64,000 bases of DNA from Camarhynchus parvulus (lineage: Eukaryota; Chordata; Aves; Passeriformes; Thraupidae): positions 46,385,376-46,449,375 of the forward strand of contig NC_044601.1 of assembly GCF_901933205.1 (NCBI RefSeq), read 5' to 3'. Made by a program: the position numbers and the translations under genes. The notes beneath the pieces are model-generated. The model had not been told where the DNA came from. It saw nothing but the letters and a program-made list of their open reading frames with translations, and did not search any database. Below are positions 1 to 12,951 of the stretch, one piece after another. Each line of letters begins with the position of its first letter. Position 1 is the first letter of the stretch.

Positions 1-610
1 GCATCCATAGGCACAGAATTAATGAGGACATACTTACAGTTAGATGTCTAGCTGTGTAACTGGCAATGTAACTTTTTATTCATGTTATAGCCATTTGTGA
101 AAACAATTTTTAACACCAGTATGCTTTGCATTTGAGCCTAACCCAGTAACCAGTGGGTTCTTCTGACAAATCAAGATTCTTTTTAAAATTCTTTATTTTC
201 AGCTTGTTGGTATTAGCTACTGTTTGTTTATTCCCAGGGACTGAATATCTGAAGCATGATCTCCCTGTTTCCAGGTGTAATGTCAAATTACTAGCAATTG
301 TGATTTTACAAGGCTATCTCATGAATTTCATGACATTGGTTTTGATTGCTGATTAAGGACTAGTAACAACAGAAATATTATCAAATAAATTATATTACCA
401 ATTTGGGCCAGTAAGTACGTGGTGTTATTTGTCTTACTAATTCTTCTGAGCAATAGTATTCTAGAATGAGTTAATCATTAATCACATCTGCAAAATGTAT
501 TAAAGGAACCATTGTTACTGGGATTGAGATTTTTTAGATCTAAATAACTGCATCTGTTGCTATTTCAAAACTATGAAGGTAAATTGACAGCAATTCTTTG
601 CATTGGGCAG
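1..610 (+). other. SV2C: SV2C intron, 3' part (upstream exon outside window)
   Basis: This stretch precedes the first recognisable SV2C exon and ends in the acceptor CAG at 608-610. I looked for the preceding SV2C exon (the start of the luminal domain) and did not see it. Short open frames here resemble nothing known. A second acceptor-like CAG ends at 590. The residues it would add do not resemble the family, and an in-frame TGA lies just upstream at 585-587, so the 610 acceptor is preferred. Confidence 0.7.
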
Positions 611-744
611 GTTTATTATGATGAAGTTTAAATCAGTAACCTTTGAAGATTCACTTTTTAAGAACTGTGTTTTTGAAGACATCACTTCACTGAACACATA
701 CTTCAGGAACTGTACTTTCGTGAATACCACCTTCTACAACACAG
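611..744 (+). CDS. SV2C: SV2C coding exon: luminal pentapeptide-like domain
   Basis: Synaptic vesicle glycoprotein 2C is a 12-transmembrane, transporter-like protein of synaptic and secretory vesicles that supports calcium-regulated exocytosis. This exon starts inside an Arg codon (last base G at 611) and reads FIMMKFKSVTFEDSLF and onward. Phe or another bulky residue recurs about every five positions, the pattern of the right-handed quadrilateral beta-helix known for the luminal loop between membrane segments 7 and 8. Two N-glycosylation sequons are visible (NCT and NTT). The exon is bounded by CAG|G and CAG|GTATGA and ends after the first base of an Asp codon. From memory of the family, the sequence fits SV2C better than SV2A or SV2B. 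In human SV2C this domain is also the botulinum neurotoxin A binding region. The open frame runs on to 1028, but that part is intron. Confidence 0.92.
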
Positions 745-2044
745 GTATGAGAAACAGCCTCAAATGCCCATTGGTCAGCTGCATGTTTCCATCTTACATT
801 TATAATTTCTGGATTTCTAATAAGACATACAAGAAGTCCTCCTGTATAATAATAATAATTATGATGATGATGATAATAATAATAATAATAATAATAGGAA
901 TAATAATGTATAAAAAACAGCTAGCTTGTTACAACAGAGAAGTGAATGGAACTCACTGCACAAGAGATACTGTAGGCCTAATAGTGCCTCCGAAAAGGAA
1001 TTATTTCTTTTATTCACATAATAAGTAATTTATTTTTCATCTTTGATTTCAACCATCTCTAAAGAGACTCAGTCTGGAGAGAAGAAAACGCATTTACCAT
1101 TTTACTGGTAGCTTTAACTACTGTATTTTTATTTAGTGCAAAAGGATCTGGTGAAATACTTTGTTCACTGTGCTTGCTGTTGCAGGGGAATCTGAGTATA
1201 GGATTCAAATTCCTAATCTGTATTCATTCCCAATCTCCTAAGTATTGTGACAAAAATAAGAATCCATATTTTCATATGTTTAAACAGAGGACTTCCTTTT
1301 TTTCCAATTTAATAAAACATAACTGAAAGTAGAACATGGCCAGCTAAGCTTGTTGAAAAGATGGGGCACTTCTTCCCACTTTCTGGTAACTACAGCAGTC
1401 ATAACAGTAACAGACCTGGGTTTCAGAGCAAGCAATGGCTTTAATGTGGAAGGAAGGTATTCTTGGTTCAGGTTTATAAGGCTGACAAAAGGAATGGGAA
1501 AATAAAAGGAATACAGGGATAGTTCTCTGGAATGGTATTGGCAGAATTAACTACATAGAATAACTCATCTATGGACAAGCTGAAGACCATGAGGCCTTCT
1601 CAGAAACAAAAATCAATTTAAACTAAATTCCACGGGAATATTTCACTTAAAGGAAGTCAAACTGACCACAATTGACAGTCTCATGAGGAAATAGTAGACC
1701 TGATACTGAGAAAGACTAAGTCATAGAAACTTGCAAATACCTAGCACATTTTATGCAAGACCAGTTGGTGCTTAAAGGCCTTAACCAAATACAGTCCAGC
1801 CAGGTAAAATACAGTACAATAACTTCCTAATTCCAGGCTTTAGCTGGTCCTTTTCAAGAGCTTTGCTAATTTTTCTAGTAAGATAAAAACTATCAAAATT
1901 ACCAGCAGTAGCTAGTGCCCTTTTTGCAAAGCTGTGAAAACTCCAAGTTGTCATTAAATTTGCTTGAATTTGAAATGTTTTTAATCAAAAGTTGCACATG
2001 GAGTTGGCTGTTAGCTGAAATTATTCTTTTTCTTCTTTCCACAG
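745..2044 (+). other. SV2C: SV2C intron, 1300 bp
   Basis: This is a GT-AG intron with donor GTATGA and acceptor TTTCCACAG. It separates two exons whose phases match (one base upstream, two downstream). An ATT/ATG-type simple repeat lies about 100 bases past the donor. I see nothing else recognisable; short open frames on both strands have no family resemblance. Confidence 0.85.
846..897. repeat. (ATA/ATG)n trinucleotide microsatellite
   Basis: About 17 trinucleotide units of the ATA/ATG type lie in the SV2C intron. An interrupted block (ATA, ATT, then ATG repeats) is followed by a clean ATA run. In the frame open from the exon it would read as runs of Ile and Met, which marks that part of the frame as non-coding. 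Confidence 0.9.
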
Positions 2045-2248
2045 ATCTCGAGCAGTATAAATTTGTTGACAGTGAATTGATAAATTGCACATTTTTTCAC
2101 ATCAGGACAGGATGCCAGATTTCTTTTGATGATGACTACAGTGCCTACTGGATCTACTTTGTTAATTTCCTGGGAACTTTGGCAGTGTTACCAGGAAATA
2201 TTGTGTCTGCTCTCCTGATGGATAGAATAGGACGGTTAACGATGCTAG
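2045..2248 (+). CDS. SV2C: SV2C coding exon: end of luminal domain and TM8
   Basis: The exon finishes the split Asp codon, then reads LEQYKFVDSELINCTFFH, the last turns of the pentapeptide-like luminal helix with an NCT sequon, followed by TGCQISFDDDYSAYWIYF, which is diagnostic of SV2C rather than SV2A or SV2B. A hydrophobic stretch ending in LPGNIVSALLM is transmembrane segment 8. MDRIGRL follows, the major-facilitator loop signature (D-R-x-G-R). The exon is bounded by TTCTTTCCACAG and TAG|GTAGGG and ends after the first base of a Gly codon completed by the next exon. The frame stays open past the donor to 2316, but those residues have no family match and are intronic. Confidence 0.96.
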
Positions 2249-3114
2249 GTAGGGGCTTCACTTTGGTACGGGAAACATCAAAAGTAACGTGTCCTCTTTT
2301 CAAGGAATTTAGCTAGAGAAATGAAAAACATTCCTTCTGCAGATCTGTCATTTATGTGCCATCATAACTACTGTTTTTAAAAGCGCCCAGTTTTGAAACC
2401 CTTGGGAAAAAAGTGATCTGTAGCCACCTGCAGTTGCTCTTCCACAGATATTACAAGACCATAACCTAGGCATTTAGGATGAGATTTTGGAGACTGATGA
2501 CCATTGGTTTATCTCTGCTCCAGCTGAAAGGGAGGAAAGGTGTGCACAGGTGACCCTCAGCTGGTGGAGCAGCTCCTGGAAAGTATCAGCTATTCTTTGC
2601 TGTTATCTATTTTGCATAGGTACAGAGTTGAAAGGTATCTCCTGTGGATTGTCTACAATGAGAAGTCTGTTTTCAATTTGCTTAAATAACTATGTGGTAG
2701 TTCATTGTCATTATTTTCTAGGACAATATCTCTATATAAATACATGAAAATAAATACAGAATTTTTATTACAATATATGAACACGTTTCATGTAATTGCA
2801 GAAGATGATGAGCAAAGAATAATGGGAGTAGTTTTGCTCACGCATCTTGCTTTGGGAATTCAAAGAGGCTTCCAACTTAATGCTTTGTGATATATTTTGA
2901 TATGTGAGAAGTCATATCTTTTTCTGTGACCTCCTTTCTTCAACATTTGTCTTTCTGTCTGGCCTTACCAGTAGAGGAGGTCTCTTTGGTTTTTAACTCA
3001 AATATTTGGGTCACTTACTTAGCTACACTGTGTGCATAGAACTATTAGGCAAAACAAAGGTTATTCTTTAAATACAACTCTGCTACATGTTTGTTTCACC
3101 TGCCTTGTACCTAG
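2249..3114 (+). other. SV2C: SV2C intron, 866 bp
   Basis: This is a GT-AG intron with donor GTAGGG and a pyrimidine-rich acceptor ending CCTAG at 3114. I recognise no repeat, RNA gene or exon within it. Confidence 0.85.
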
Positions 3115-3274
3115 GTGGTTCCATGGTTCTTTCTGGCATCAGCTGTTTCTTCCTGTGGTTTGGGACCAGTGAATCCATGATGATAGGTATGCTGTGCCTC
3201 TACAATGGCCTCACCATCTCGGCATGGAACTCTCTAGATGTTATTACTGTGGAGCTGTATCCTACAGACAGAAG
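3115..3274 (+). CDS. SV2C: SV2C coding exon: TM9 and TM10
   Basis: The exon completes a Gly codon and reads GSMVLSGISCFFLWFG (transmembrane segment 9), a short SES loop, then MMIGMLCLYNGLTISAWN (segment 10) and SLDVITVELYPTDRR. The SLDVxTVELYPT motif is shared by all three SV2 proteins. The LWFGTSES and LYNGLTISAWNS wording fits SV2C. The exon ends two bases into an Arg codon at AGAAG|GTATGT and joins in frame to the last exon 9.7 kb downstream. Confidence 0.96.
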
Positions 3275-6200
3275 GTATGTGCAGTTACATCTCCCATAAA
3301 CTCACTGAAACTATGTACCAACAGAAATGGCAAATAGAAATTATTTTATATGGGCCTTACTGAGTTAGTGATGTTTTGAGAGGCCCAAATTAATAATTTG
3401 TCCTATGAAAAGCAAAGGGAAACAATGAGGGGTTTTGAGCAACTTAGTATGTATTTGCATGAAATATCTCCTAATCAGGAAAATACCATAAATGTAGTTT
3501 CATTTGAAAGCAGAAGGTCTAACAGCTACTCTCATTTAAAATACAGCTACTATTTCTGAAAACAATAATGGAGTATCTTTCAGTTTCCTGTAGTTTAACT
3601 GTATAAAAGGGCAGTAGTTGGTCCAAACCAGAAATACAGCTGCATTTGTCTGTGGGCTGTGAAATGGTGGGAATCATGATAAAAATCACTGTCTGAACCA
3701 CACTGTGCTGCTGATCAGTCTGCCATGAATTTGTATGCAGGGCCAGTAGGAGAGTACACTAAGTGGGTAAAAATTATCTTGGGCACTGCTCTTGACTCTT
3801 CAGGGCTCTTCCAGGAAATCTCAGGACAATTTTCAAATCCTGCATTGCTGCTAGATAACATAGGTTGGGTTTTTTTGGATACAGGGCACTTTTTAATCCT
3901 GACCTTACGCCACTTAATGGACTGAAAGAAGGACTGTTGAGTCATATTCAGTTGTATGGGGAGTGCAAAAATGTAAAAGCTGTGCTATCTTGAAATTACT
4001 TGAATACTTCTCCCCTCTCAAATCCCTAAAAATAATTAAGTAGAATTTCCCAGATTCCTAAAAAAGGACATTGTGTCTTTTCTCCTGTTGCAGTGCTAAT
4101 TATTATGTCATTCACTGGATATTTGAAATGCAGTGAAAAATATTTCCAGTTTATAGATGAATGATGCCTTACTGGCAGGTGTAATTTTTTTGAAAGGAGT
4201 TACCTTGTCTTTAACATTGTCCATGAAGAGATTTAGAAAAGTGTAGACTGGCTTCCCTGTTTTCCTTTCATTGTCATTTTAAAATTATGTGCTTCCTCAG
4301 ACAAGAAATTGATGTCCACAGCTGTAATTATGTCAAGAAACAATACCAGTCTATTTATGAATCCCAGGCACTGAGCTTCAAATATTAAGTGCTAGTATTT
4401 GTAATACACCTCAGGAAATTGCTCTTCTGGCAAGAATTCTTCCACCATCCAAATGCTATGAAATAATTCTAATAAATATCCCATAGTAATGATCATCTTT
4501 TGGGTTTTCCTGAATGTAATAGCCACATATGTTTTCCTAAAATGAAATAAAGAAAAATAATTGGAAAAGTCATTGCTATTAATGGAAAAAAAATCATTAC
4601 TAGGAATGATAAAAAGAATTTAACTGATATTTATCTATATATATCTATACAGGTGTTAAGGCATCTGTAGTTGTATCTACAAATGGTTGTTTTTCATAGA
4701 TTGTACTGGCTTTGGGATTATAGCAATTTCTTACTCAACTTTTCTCTATTTAAAAATCTTTTGTATGCAGGAATTACTGTGCAGAAACAGAAACTTAATT
4801 GAAGCTGAGCTGTTTTTTACAACAAATCAGAGAAAAACTTGTCCCCTTGAATTATCAGTACAAAAAGGCTGATGAGTGAATGTACCTGTGCCTGGAAAGA
4901 CATTGTTGACATAGGCTTTTGGTGAGACTTTTTCCCAGAAGTTCTGATATTGATGGAACCATGACTGCTAGTTTTTGCCAGCTTAGTTATGAGTAAACAA
5001 CCAATTCAAGATTTTTTTTAGACTGGGGCAAAGCTACTTCTTATTTTGTAGAACTTTTTGAAAATTAATACCTTCAGGGACTCAAATAACTTGCTTACAA
5101 GAATTTTTGTCTGATAATTTTTTTTTTATACAGACTAGCTGCAGTTTAATGACCAGCATTTCTCACCTCTCATAGTCCTGGGTTTCCTTCTCAGACTCCT
5201 GTGATCTCCATAACCAGGCACAGCTTGCCACAGTTTGCTGGGAATTTCCAGCTTCTGCAAGTAACTGTAGGGCTGAAGAGCTTTTCTCAGCCTATGTGGA
5301 ACATGAAGATTCCTGATCTGTTTTTTCATATAAAATCCTTCTTACTTAAGATTATATTATCTTTTGCTACAAAGCAAAAGCAAAACAAATTCCAGAGTGA
5401 ATCTGGTCCTGAAACTGGCTTCCAGATTCTCCTGTAAAGGGAATCTAAGCACAAAATGCTTGCTCATTCTGTCAGTGTTTAGTACTATTTTCTTACAGCC
5501 TATCAGTGAAATGACCACAAATGTGCAGCAAAGGGTAGCTGGAGGTTGGGCTCAAAGATAGACAGGTGGAAGGAGGCCAGTTCATGCTACCATGCACAAG
5601 AGGCTGGACTGGGTAGCCCCTGCTTCTCCTCCTCTTGGAGGCCAGCCAGTTGCTGAACTGCAGGGGCTTTGCTGGTGTCGTGCAGTATAATATGAAAGGT
5701 GTTTCATAAATTGTACTCTAGGTATTTAGGGATCATACTGGCTTTTAGCCAGGTAGGAGTGTGGTAAACAGTTTGGCAATGTGCAGTCTATGTGATACAG
5801 GGCATACATTTCAGTTTATTCTTCATCAGCTATAGTTGCTTCAAAATCTTGACAGATTTGGATTCTGTATAAATTCACACTCATCAATATATTTACATTT
5901 TAGTTTACTGATCCCTGGAATTGAGGTAACTACGTAGTTAGTCCTACTTTCTTGATGAGTACTGCCAAATTTTATGCTATTTTAGGTTAGCTTTTGCTTT
6001 CACATTCTTCATAAAACATCAGCTGGTTTGTACAACTGCTGTAATAGATATTAGAGGATGTAAAAATTTCAAATGGTTCTCAGGTAGATGATTAAGTTGT
6101 GTTCAAATGGAAAATAATGTTACTAATGTTGGTCATAAGTGTGTTTCTGTCTTGTAGATGATATATATAAAGTAATTAATAGCACTTTGATAATATTCTA

Positions 6201-9200
6201 CCATTTTTGAAACTTTTCAATACATAAACTTTAGAAGACACTCATGATAGCTAGATATAAACTAGCTAGTGATTTCCAGCAAGCAAGTAAATTAATACAG
6301 CTCAAGAATATAAAGAACTTCTATTTTCTTTTGTCTCTTCTCTTGTCCTTTACCTGATATTTTTAATGGACTCTGCTATCCATCAGGAGAAGAAATCTGT
6401 AGGCTGGAGTGTGTGACACCAAAAATTCCAGTCACTGAGCATTTTAGAAGGAGGAATGGGCTGAAAGTGTAACCTCAATATGGCCATAGGTGCCTAGCAG
6501 TCCAGCAACATAAACCTGAAGGTGCTAAGCTGAGCACCTAGAAAATATGAAATGCATGCTTAAAGACCATTTTGTTAGCCTTATGGGACTTGCTTGCATC
6601 ATACGCAAATTCTGCGACAGGAGTAGGGATTTTATCCTTTCTTCTGACAGCACTCCACTCTCTTAACCATGAAACTGTTTTCTCATTGTGCAGTTCCCAG
6701 TCTTATTCACAGTGCATCTTACAACTTCTCTAGTAGATGAGGGAAACTAAGTTTTCTTCACTACCTCTATGTTTTACCCTCAAGCCCTCTTTGTTCTCTG
6801 CATTGGCAGAGTGATGCAGAAAAAAAATATTATGTGATGAGGTAATTACAGCTTGCGTTGTAATGTGTGTGCCCAAGGGGCCTGCAATAACACTGCACAG
6901 TTCCTCAGCTCTGCCTGTAATATAAATATGGATGGAAGAAAGCTTAAGTTCTCTGAAGAAGGAACTTTAGGACATTTTTATTACTTTAAAAAGCAATTTT
7001 TACTTTCACATAAATGGTAAGTATCTTCTTGTGAACTTGGGAAGCACCAGCATTATAAGCCAAGATTCTCATCAGGGAGATGATACGACAAATAACTAAA
7101 ACCTAAATAGAAAGTGGAATAGAAATAGATCATGTCCCACATAGAGAATAAATCAGATTGCATCAGATAACCAAAAATTCATCATTTTTCTATGCCTGCC
7201 GTAGATCTGGGTTTGAATCTTGTCCAGGAATACTTAGAATTCAAGGTGATCTATAAAATTAAGTCATCCTGTTTTCCCTTTTTTAAATGCCTCTGAAAAA
7301 AAGTTCGTAAGGGTTTGGCCATAATTAAGAAATAAGTCTATCTTCAGTTCATGATTTTTAATTTTTTTCACTTCTTGAACCCTTAGGATCTATGCCCAGA
7401 GCAATAAATATTATTGTTACAGTATCTTATCTCCAAGTTTGTATTTCTGTGGATGTCAGAAGAGAAACTTTGTATTCTTTTGAGTCACAATAGCAGTAAT
7501 TGACTTACAGTAGATTTCCTGACAGCTATTTTCTACTCTCATCCTGTGGATATAGTTCAACTGCATTTTGCTGAAATTTTAAAATTCTTAAGGCGTGACC
7601 TGCCACACTTATGCCTGTTGCAGTAGTCTGAGGAAGGAAGGCAAATTCCACAGTTTTACTTGCACACTAAGCACTATAATTGATCAAGCCATAAACTACA
7701 TGATATGTAGTTCTGTACTAATTTTTTAAGAGAATATAAAAATATCTGGGCATAGAAAATGGTCCATAGAACCTTTGGAAATTCTGTTTTAATGCATCAC
7801 GTATTATCAATTCTAACAACATTTTGTTGTAACTTGCTGTTTTTGTAAATTGCTCTGGCAAGGTAGATAACAAATATTTGTGCTACACATTTAGTAGCAC
7901 TCTGCTGCAGGACAGTGAAGTTTTTAGATATTTTATCAGCAGTGGAAAAGTGGATCCGAAGTATTTTATGTAGGAATACAAGCACCTGGTCTAAGAAGGA
8001 ACATATGTGGCAATCAGGAAACAAGCTCTTTTAATCTAAAGGCTTGGTTAATCCCTCTATTTTTAACTGTTTGGACTCTTGCCATTTTTATGTGGACCTT
8101 GGATGAAAGGAAGCTAAGCATTTTTCTTTGTCACAGCTTTCTCAGCAGCAGAAGTAAAATACATTGGGTAAAATTCCTTTTCAGTAACATCCAGCTTTCT
8201 CTTCATGCTGACATTTTTATTAAAGACATTTGCATTTTTCTCCTATACTAAATTCTGTATCTGGAGTTTTTTTTAAGACAATCCTAAATTGATTAACCAG
8301 CATTTTCTTACTGATGTGCCTGAAAGACTTAAATGAACTCTCTAGCTGGACAAAGGATTCTTGCTGCTTATGACTGGTCTCCCTTGACCAGTAATGAGGA
8401 TTACTCATGAAGTCAACATGACATTTTTGTGCAAATGTTTGTCCAATAATTGATCAACACAAAGAAAATGGGTGTGTGTATAAATGGTGCTACTCCCTTG
8501 GAATTTTTCACTTAATTTGTTCATCATGCTAAAATGATACATCACCTAACTTCAATCATTTGCTGACACTCTTGCACTTTCCTCAAACACTGTAACAGAG
8601 ACTACTGTCCTAATGCTGCAAGAGACATTAGTCATACACATGTGTGATTTGCAGCATATTTATTTCCTGGCTATTTTTATTTCCCTGGATTCAGAAGAAT
8701 TAATTATAAAAGCATGAATTAATACAGATTTTAAAGAGTTTTAAACATAAACACTGTTCTAAGAAGGATGTTCTAAAAAAAGCAAGCAGTCTCAATTTGC
8801 TACACCTGGAGCTCCATAATGGTTTGACACCTTGTTCTGACTGTAAGTACAAACACATTCAAGCACAGTATTAAAATTGAAGGGTATGAAGATATAAGAT
8901 TAAACAGTGACAATGCTTTTCAGGTACGGGTCATAAGAACAATTTACTTAAGCTTGTTAAAATCTTATTGTTCATGCCAATTACCTGCTTATTTTAGGCA
9001 AAAGGACGTGACTGAAATCTGCTTAAAGATGAAAAGATTCAACTTCTTCTGGGTTGTTCATTTTTTAATTATCAGGGCAGCTAAGGGCAATAAAATGAGT
9101 TTACTTTTTCTTACTTTTATTTGTTTATATTTTGATAATACTAATGGGATTAGACTAATAAAAACCCCTTAAAATCAGCAAAATTCTGTAAGTCCATTTT

Positions 9201-9310
9201 ACAAACAGAATTGGTTTATGAGTGCAAAAAAATTACTTTTATTTTGTTCAGACAGAAGTAGTATTGTATGCATTACAAAATTACCTTAGAACATGATATA
9301 GTAATGTTGG

Positions 9311-9358
9311 CTATAATAGGTCTAAAGGTCTATAATAGGTCAATAATAGGTCTAAAGA
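9311..9358. repeat. short imperfect tandem repeat
   Basis: The phrase ATAATAGGTCTAAAG recurs in full or shortened form three times within 48 bases. No function is apparent. Confidence 0.6.
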
Positions 9359-10023
9359 ACAGTGGCATATTTAGAAATCAGAACATGAAAAGAAATGGTT
9401 CAAATTGCTCAGAAAATTGTATTCAGACCACTATCATAACTAGTTGATATAAGCAGCTAACATCTGTGAAACAGCTTACTTTTCTTTATAAGGTAGTATA
9501 AAACAACATTAAACATAAGTAAAACATCCCCATATGTTCCGTGCTATTGTTTTTCCAAAGATTTCCTGCCTGTATCTATTTGAATTTGCTTTAGCTGGAT
9601 CTGTGTATTCTTTGGGGAGTTCTGGTATCTCTGAATATACTGAGGCTGTTGATGACTAGGTGTCTAGTTTTTCTATGGTTTTTTTTTCCTGTTACTGTTA
9701 TTTGGAGTTAAGTTTGATTTTACATCAGCATTGACAACCAAGAAAATCATATTTATGTGCAGACTCTGATCACAACCAGTCACCACCATAACTTTAGAAG
9801 TACTTTCTGTGCATAAATGAGGCTGACATTAGAACCATTCTGACTAGTTTCTTTTCCTTCTTCCCTTGAGTTCTTCAGAATACCTGCAATCTCTTGTTAT
9901 CCTATTACATGAACTTGGTTTTCCAGTCCAGCTGTGTTGTCTTTAACCTCTTTCCACTGCTTGTCTATTTTAACAAAATCCTTTCCTCAAGAATCTCCTG
10001 CCTACCTGCCTGCTTTGTGCAGC

Positions 10024-10228
10024 TCTTCAGAAGGACCTTGACAGGCTTGAGATATGGGCAGAGACGAGCCATCTGAAATGCAGGGTCCTGCACCTCAGGA
10101 AGAATAACCAGTGCAGGCTGGGGACAGACCTGCTAGTCTAAAATGACCCTGTTTGAGCTTTGAGGTTGGACCAGGTGACTCACTGTGCCCCCTTTCAACC
10201 TTACCCACTCTGTGATTTGTGAACCCTA
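10024..10228 (+). mobile_element. CR1 LINE fragment, internally deleted
   Basis: Two separate parts of a chicken-repeat-1 element are fused. The 5' part (about 10024-10135) shows the CTTCAGAAGGACCTTGACAG and GGTCCTGCACCTCAGG phrases of the reverse-transcriptase region. The 3' part (about 10140-10228) shows the terminal consensus, GAGGTTGGACCAGGTGACT then CCCTTTCAACC and the degenerate CTCTGTGATTTGTGA end repeats. The several hundred bases normally between them are missing. The element lies in the sense orientation of the SV2C intron. Confidence 0.8.
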
Positions 10229-12951
10229 CAAGATCCACCAGTCTGGGGTTCCTTCCCTCTCAGTAACTACACCCCATCCTGGGTCATATTCCTCCAGATA
10301 TTTTGGGCTTTATATGTTCCTGGAGTACAAATATTTCCATGCTAGATATTTGCTTGTTTTCTCTTAGGCTTTGGAAATTTGTCCCAGTAGGATGCTCTTC
10401 TCTGCTTCCTTGAGTGTATCTCATGCTCCTCCTTCAGACCCGTTCCTCCAAAGGGCGTACTTAGAATGGGAATGTTTTACCTTGCTCATTTCTCATTTGA
10501 AAAGGGCATTTTCAAGGAGCTGCAGCAAATGTTTCTCTGTCAGAAATTTCCAAACACAACACTTCCCCAAGTTTCCTCATCTGCTGCTCTCAGCAATGTG
10601 CTCTCTGGCAGCCCTTGGAGGTCCTGGCTGCCGGAGGGCAGAACCTGTCATTTTCAAAATTGTCGTGTCCAGGTTGTGCATGTTTAAGTTTCCTTAGCAC
10701 TATGTATTTTGTAAAAGTACTGCAGGTTCAATCAAATATATATAAAACAAATAAATAAGGACTTTGAATGTGTAAGAGACATATCTAGGTCTCTTCTAAT
10801 TGTTTTTTCCCACAGATTTTTTTGATAGTTTCTACTCTGCTGTAGAAATGACCTGTCTGTTTTTCCTTTGATACTGCCAATACTTAGTGTCATGCAAGAA
10901 TCCATGTCTGGATGGATTCCATACTTTACACAAAGAGGAATTGTGTTTACTTCAGAAAAAACAGTAATTTCTTTGCTAATTTCAGAGATTAAAATACTGC
11001 TAGGGGGTTCAAGAGACATAGTGCCAAACTAATAATACATAAATATATAATCATCCAGTAAAAAAGAAGGTAATTTGTGTTTTGTCCCAGATTCAGAAAA
11101 GACATATGATACACAAAGCTGACACTAGAACGCTATCAACTCTTCTGAATTTACTTTTATAACATTTTAGGTAAGGGATCTGACTTTGGTCTGCAAGAAT
11201 AGAAAATAAATATTTAATGTAATGGGGAAAAAACTATTTGAAGGTGTATTAATTAGTATGTTATATATCTTAAGACATACAGACATTCTTTTAAATTATT
11301 TAAGAATTCAAAAGGAAAGGTTCCATTATTTCAAAAGGGCACATTCCGAATGTTGTTCAGATTGTGGAGTTGACTTTGTGGGTTAACCAGAATGATGGAA
11401 TTACATTTCTTAGAGCGAACCACAGTATTTTAGGAATATACAAGAAGGATCTAGACCTAGTCATCATTATTTTGATGAAGGGTCCTCCGATATACCAGGA
11501 CTGGTATTATTCTGAAGGACAGTATCCCATAGACAGGACATGCAAAGCCCCTGTATCCTGGTCACCTCTCCCGGACTGAAGATTTTACCACTCCCCAAGC
11601 ATACAGCTTGGAAGCATGACACCAAAAGGCTTAACTGATCTCACTATTGAGGTACAGATTTGCCAAAGAGCAGAGGAGGTGAACTCTGACACTCTGGGCT
11701 GTGGCCAGGTCAATCAGTTGCTTCAGGCAGAGAACCTCTCATGCCTTGATGCTTGCTGTTTTCAAAAACAAAAATCTGTTCTGCAAAGAGCATTTAGACA
11801 TTGTATCCTTGCTCTCAGCTGGAGTCAAGTATTCTTACTTCAAGTTGATTCTCTTGGCTCCTCTTTAGTAGCTCCAGTAGAAGCTTTTCAAACTTCCCAG
11901 GATTTCAGTCTACATCTGAGCATAAGAGTTCTTCCTTTCTCTAATAGGTGCTTTAGTAGAATAAGCAGAGCCTTTTAAGTCTCGTAGATCACTAGCATTT
12001 CTCTTAATTCCTGTCGTTTAGACTAGGGCTTTTAATTGCAGTACAAGCAAGAAATATTTTGTTCTGAAAATTAGAACAACTATTTTCTTGAATTTCTAAG
12101 AGACCTGAGAAATGTTACACATTCTACCATTATACAGATATCTTTGTTAGGAAACTTTTGGTAGGGCAAGCTTATTCCTGCATCAATGAATCATACAGTC
12201 ATGTCAAAACACAATTTAAATTATGGCAGTTTGCATAAGACATATATGCAACAATTACAAAATAATAAAAGTACTTCAGACTACTAAAATCACATCACTG
12301 TAATGCAAGACTCCCCCTGAATTATGGGTGTCATACTTTCTCTTGGTAATCTATTTCCTTTTCCTTTTGTCCAAAGTTTCTCAGATACCTCTTTCACCCA
12401 ACAGATTTTTTTATACCTTATCTTCTTTACTTCTAAGAGGCAAATATTCATTTTAGTATTGGAAGTCTCATTAGCCTTTGAAAAAGCACAGTTTCAACAT
12501 GTGACCACCTGTAAGAAACTCAGTTTTAATTCAGTACCCTAGGATGATAATCCTTTAATTCTGATTAATAATCATCACACAGATGACGAAGCAGTTCTCC
12601 TTTGGGAGCTACTTGACATGTCTGCTCTTCTAATGTAGCCATTTAAGTCTTACTGAATTTCCATTTGCAAGTTCCATGTTCAACTCTAGAGGTGCAAACT
12701 CACCTGTTCAGTCATTCATTTCACATTTTGATCCCTGAGGCAGAAAAATTAATTGCCTCAATGAAATACTGTAGCAACTGAGCTTTAACTTCTCATTTCA
12801 AATAAGAGCATAGAATATGAACACAGAATCCTTATTGGCATAAACTTTCTCTAAGCTATTGGGACTGTGCCGATTTATTTGCACTGAGGATGTGTCTCAA
12901 AGGTGTCACTCTTTCACCTATATTTTAACTTTCTTCTGTTTTCTCTTCTAG

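Larger units (their letters stand above)
3275..12951 (+). other. SV2C: SV2C last intron, 9.7 kb
   Basis: The donor is GTATGT. The acceptor follows a long pyrimidine tract and ends TTCTAG at 12951. I find no further exon of SV2C or of any other gene. A truncated CR1 element lies at about 10024-10228, and a short run of AATAGGTCTAAAG-like repeats at 9311-9358. The rest is A/T-rich unique DNA with only short chance open frames. Confidence 0.8.

Noticed and set aside
745..1028. Continuation of the SV2C frame past the 744 donor
   Set aside because: The family match stops exactly at CAG|GTATGA and resumes in phase at 2045. The continuation runs into a microsatellite (Ile/Met runs).
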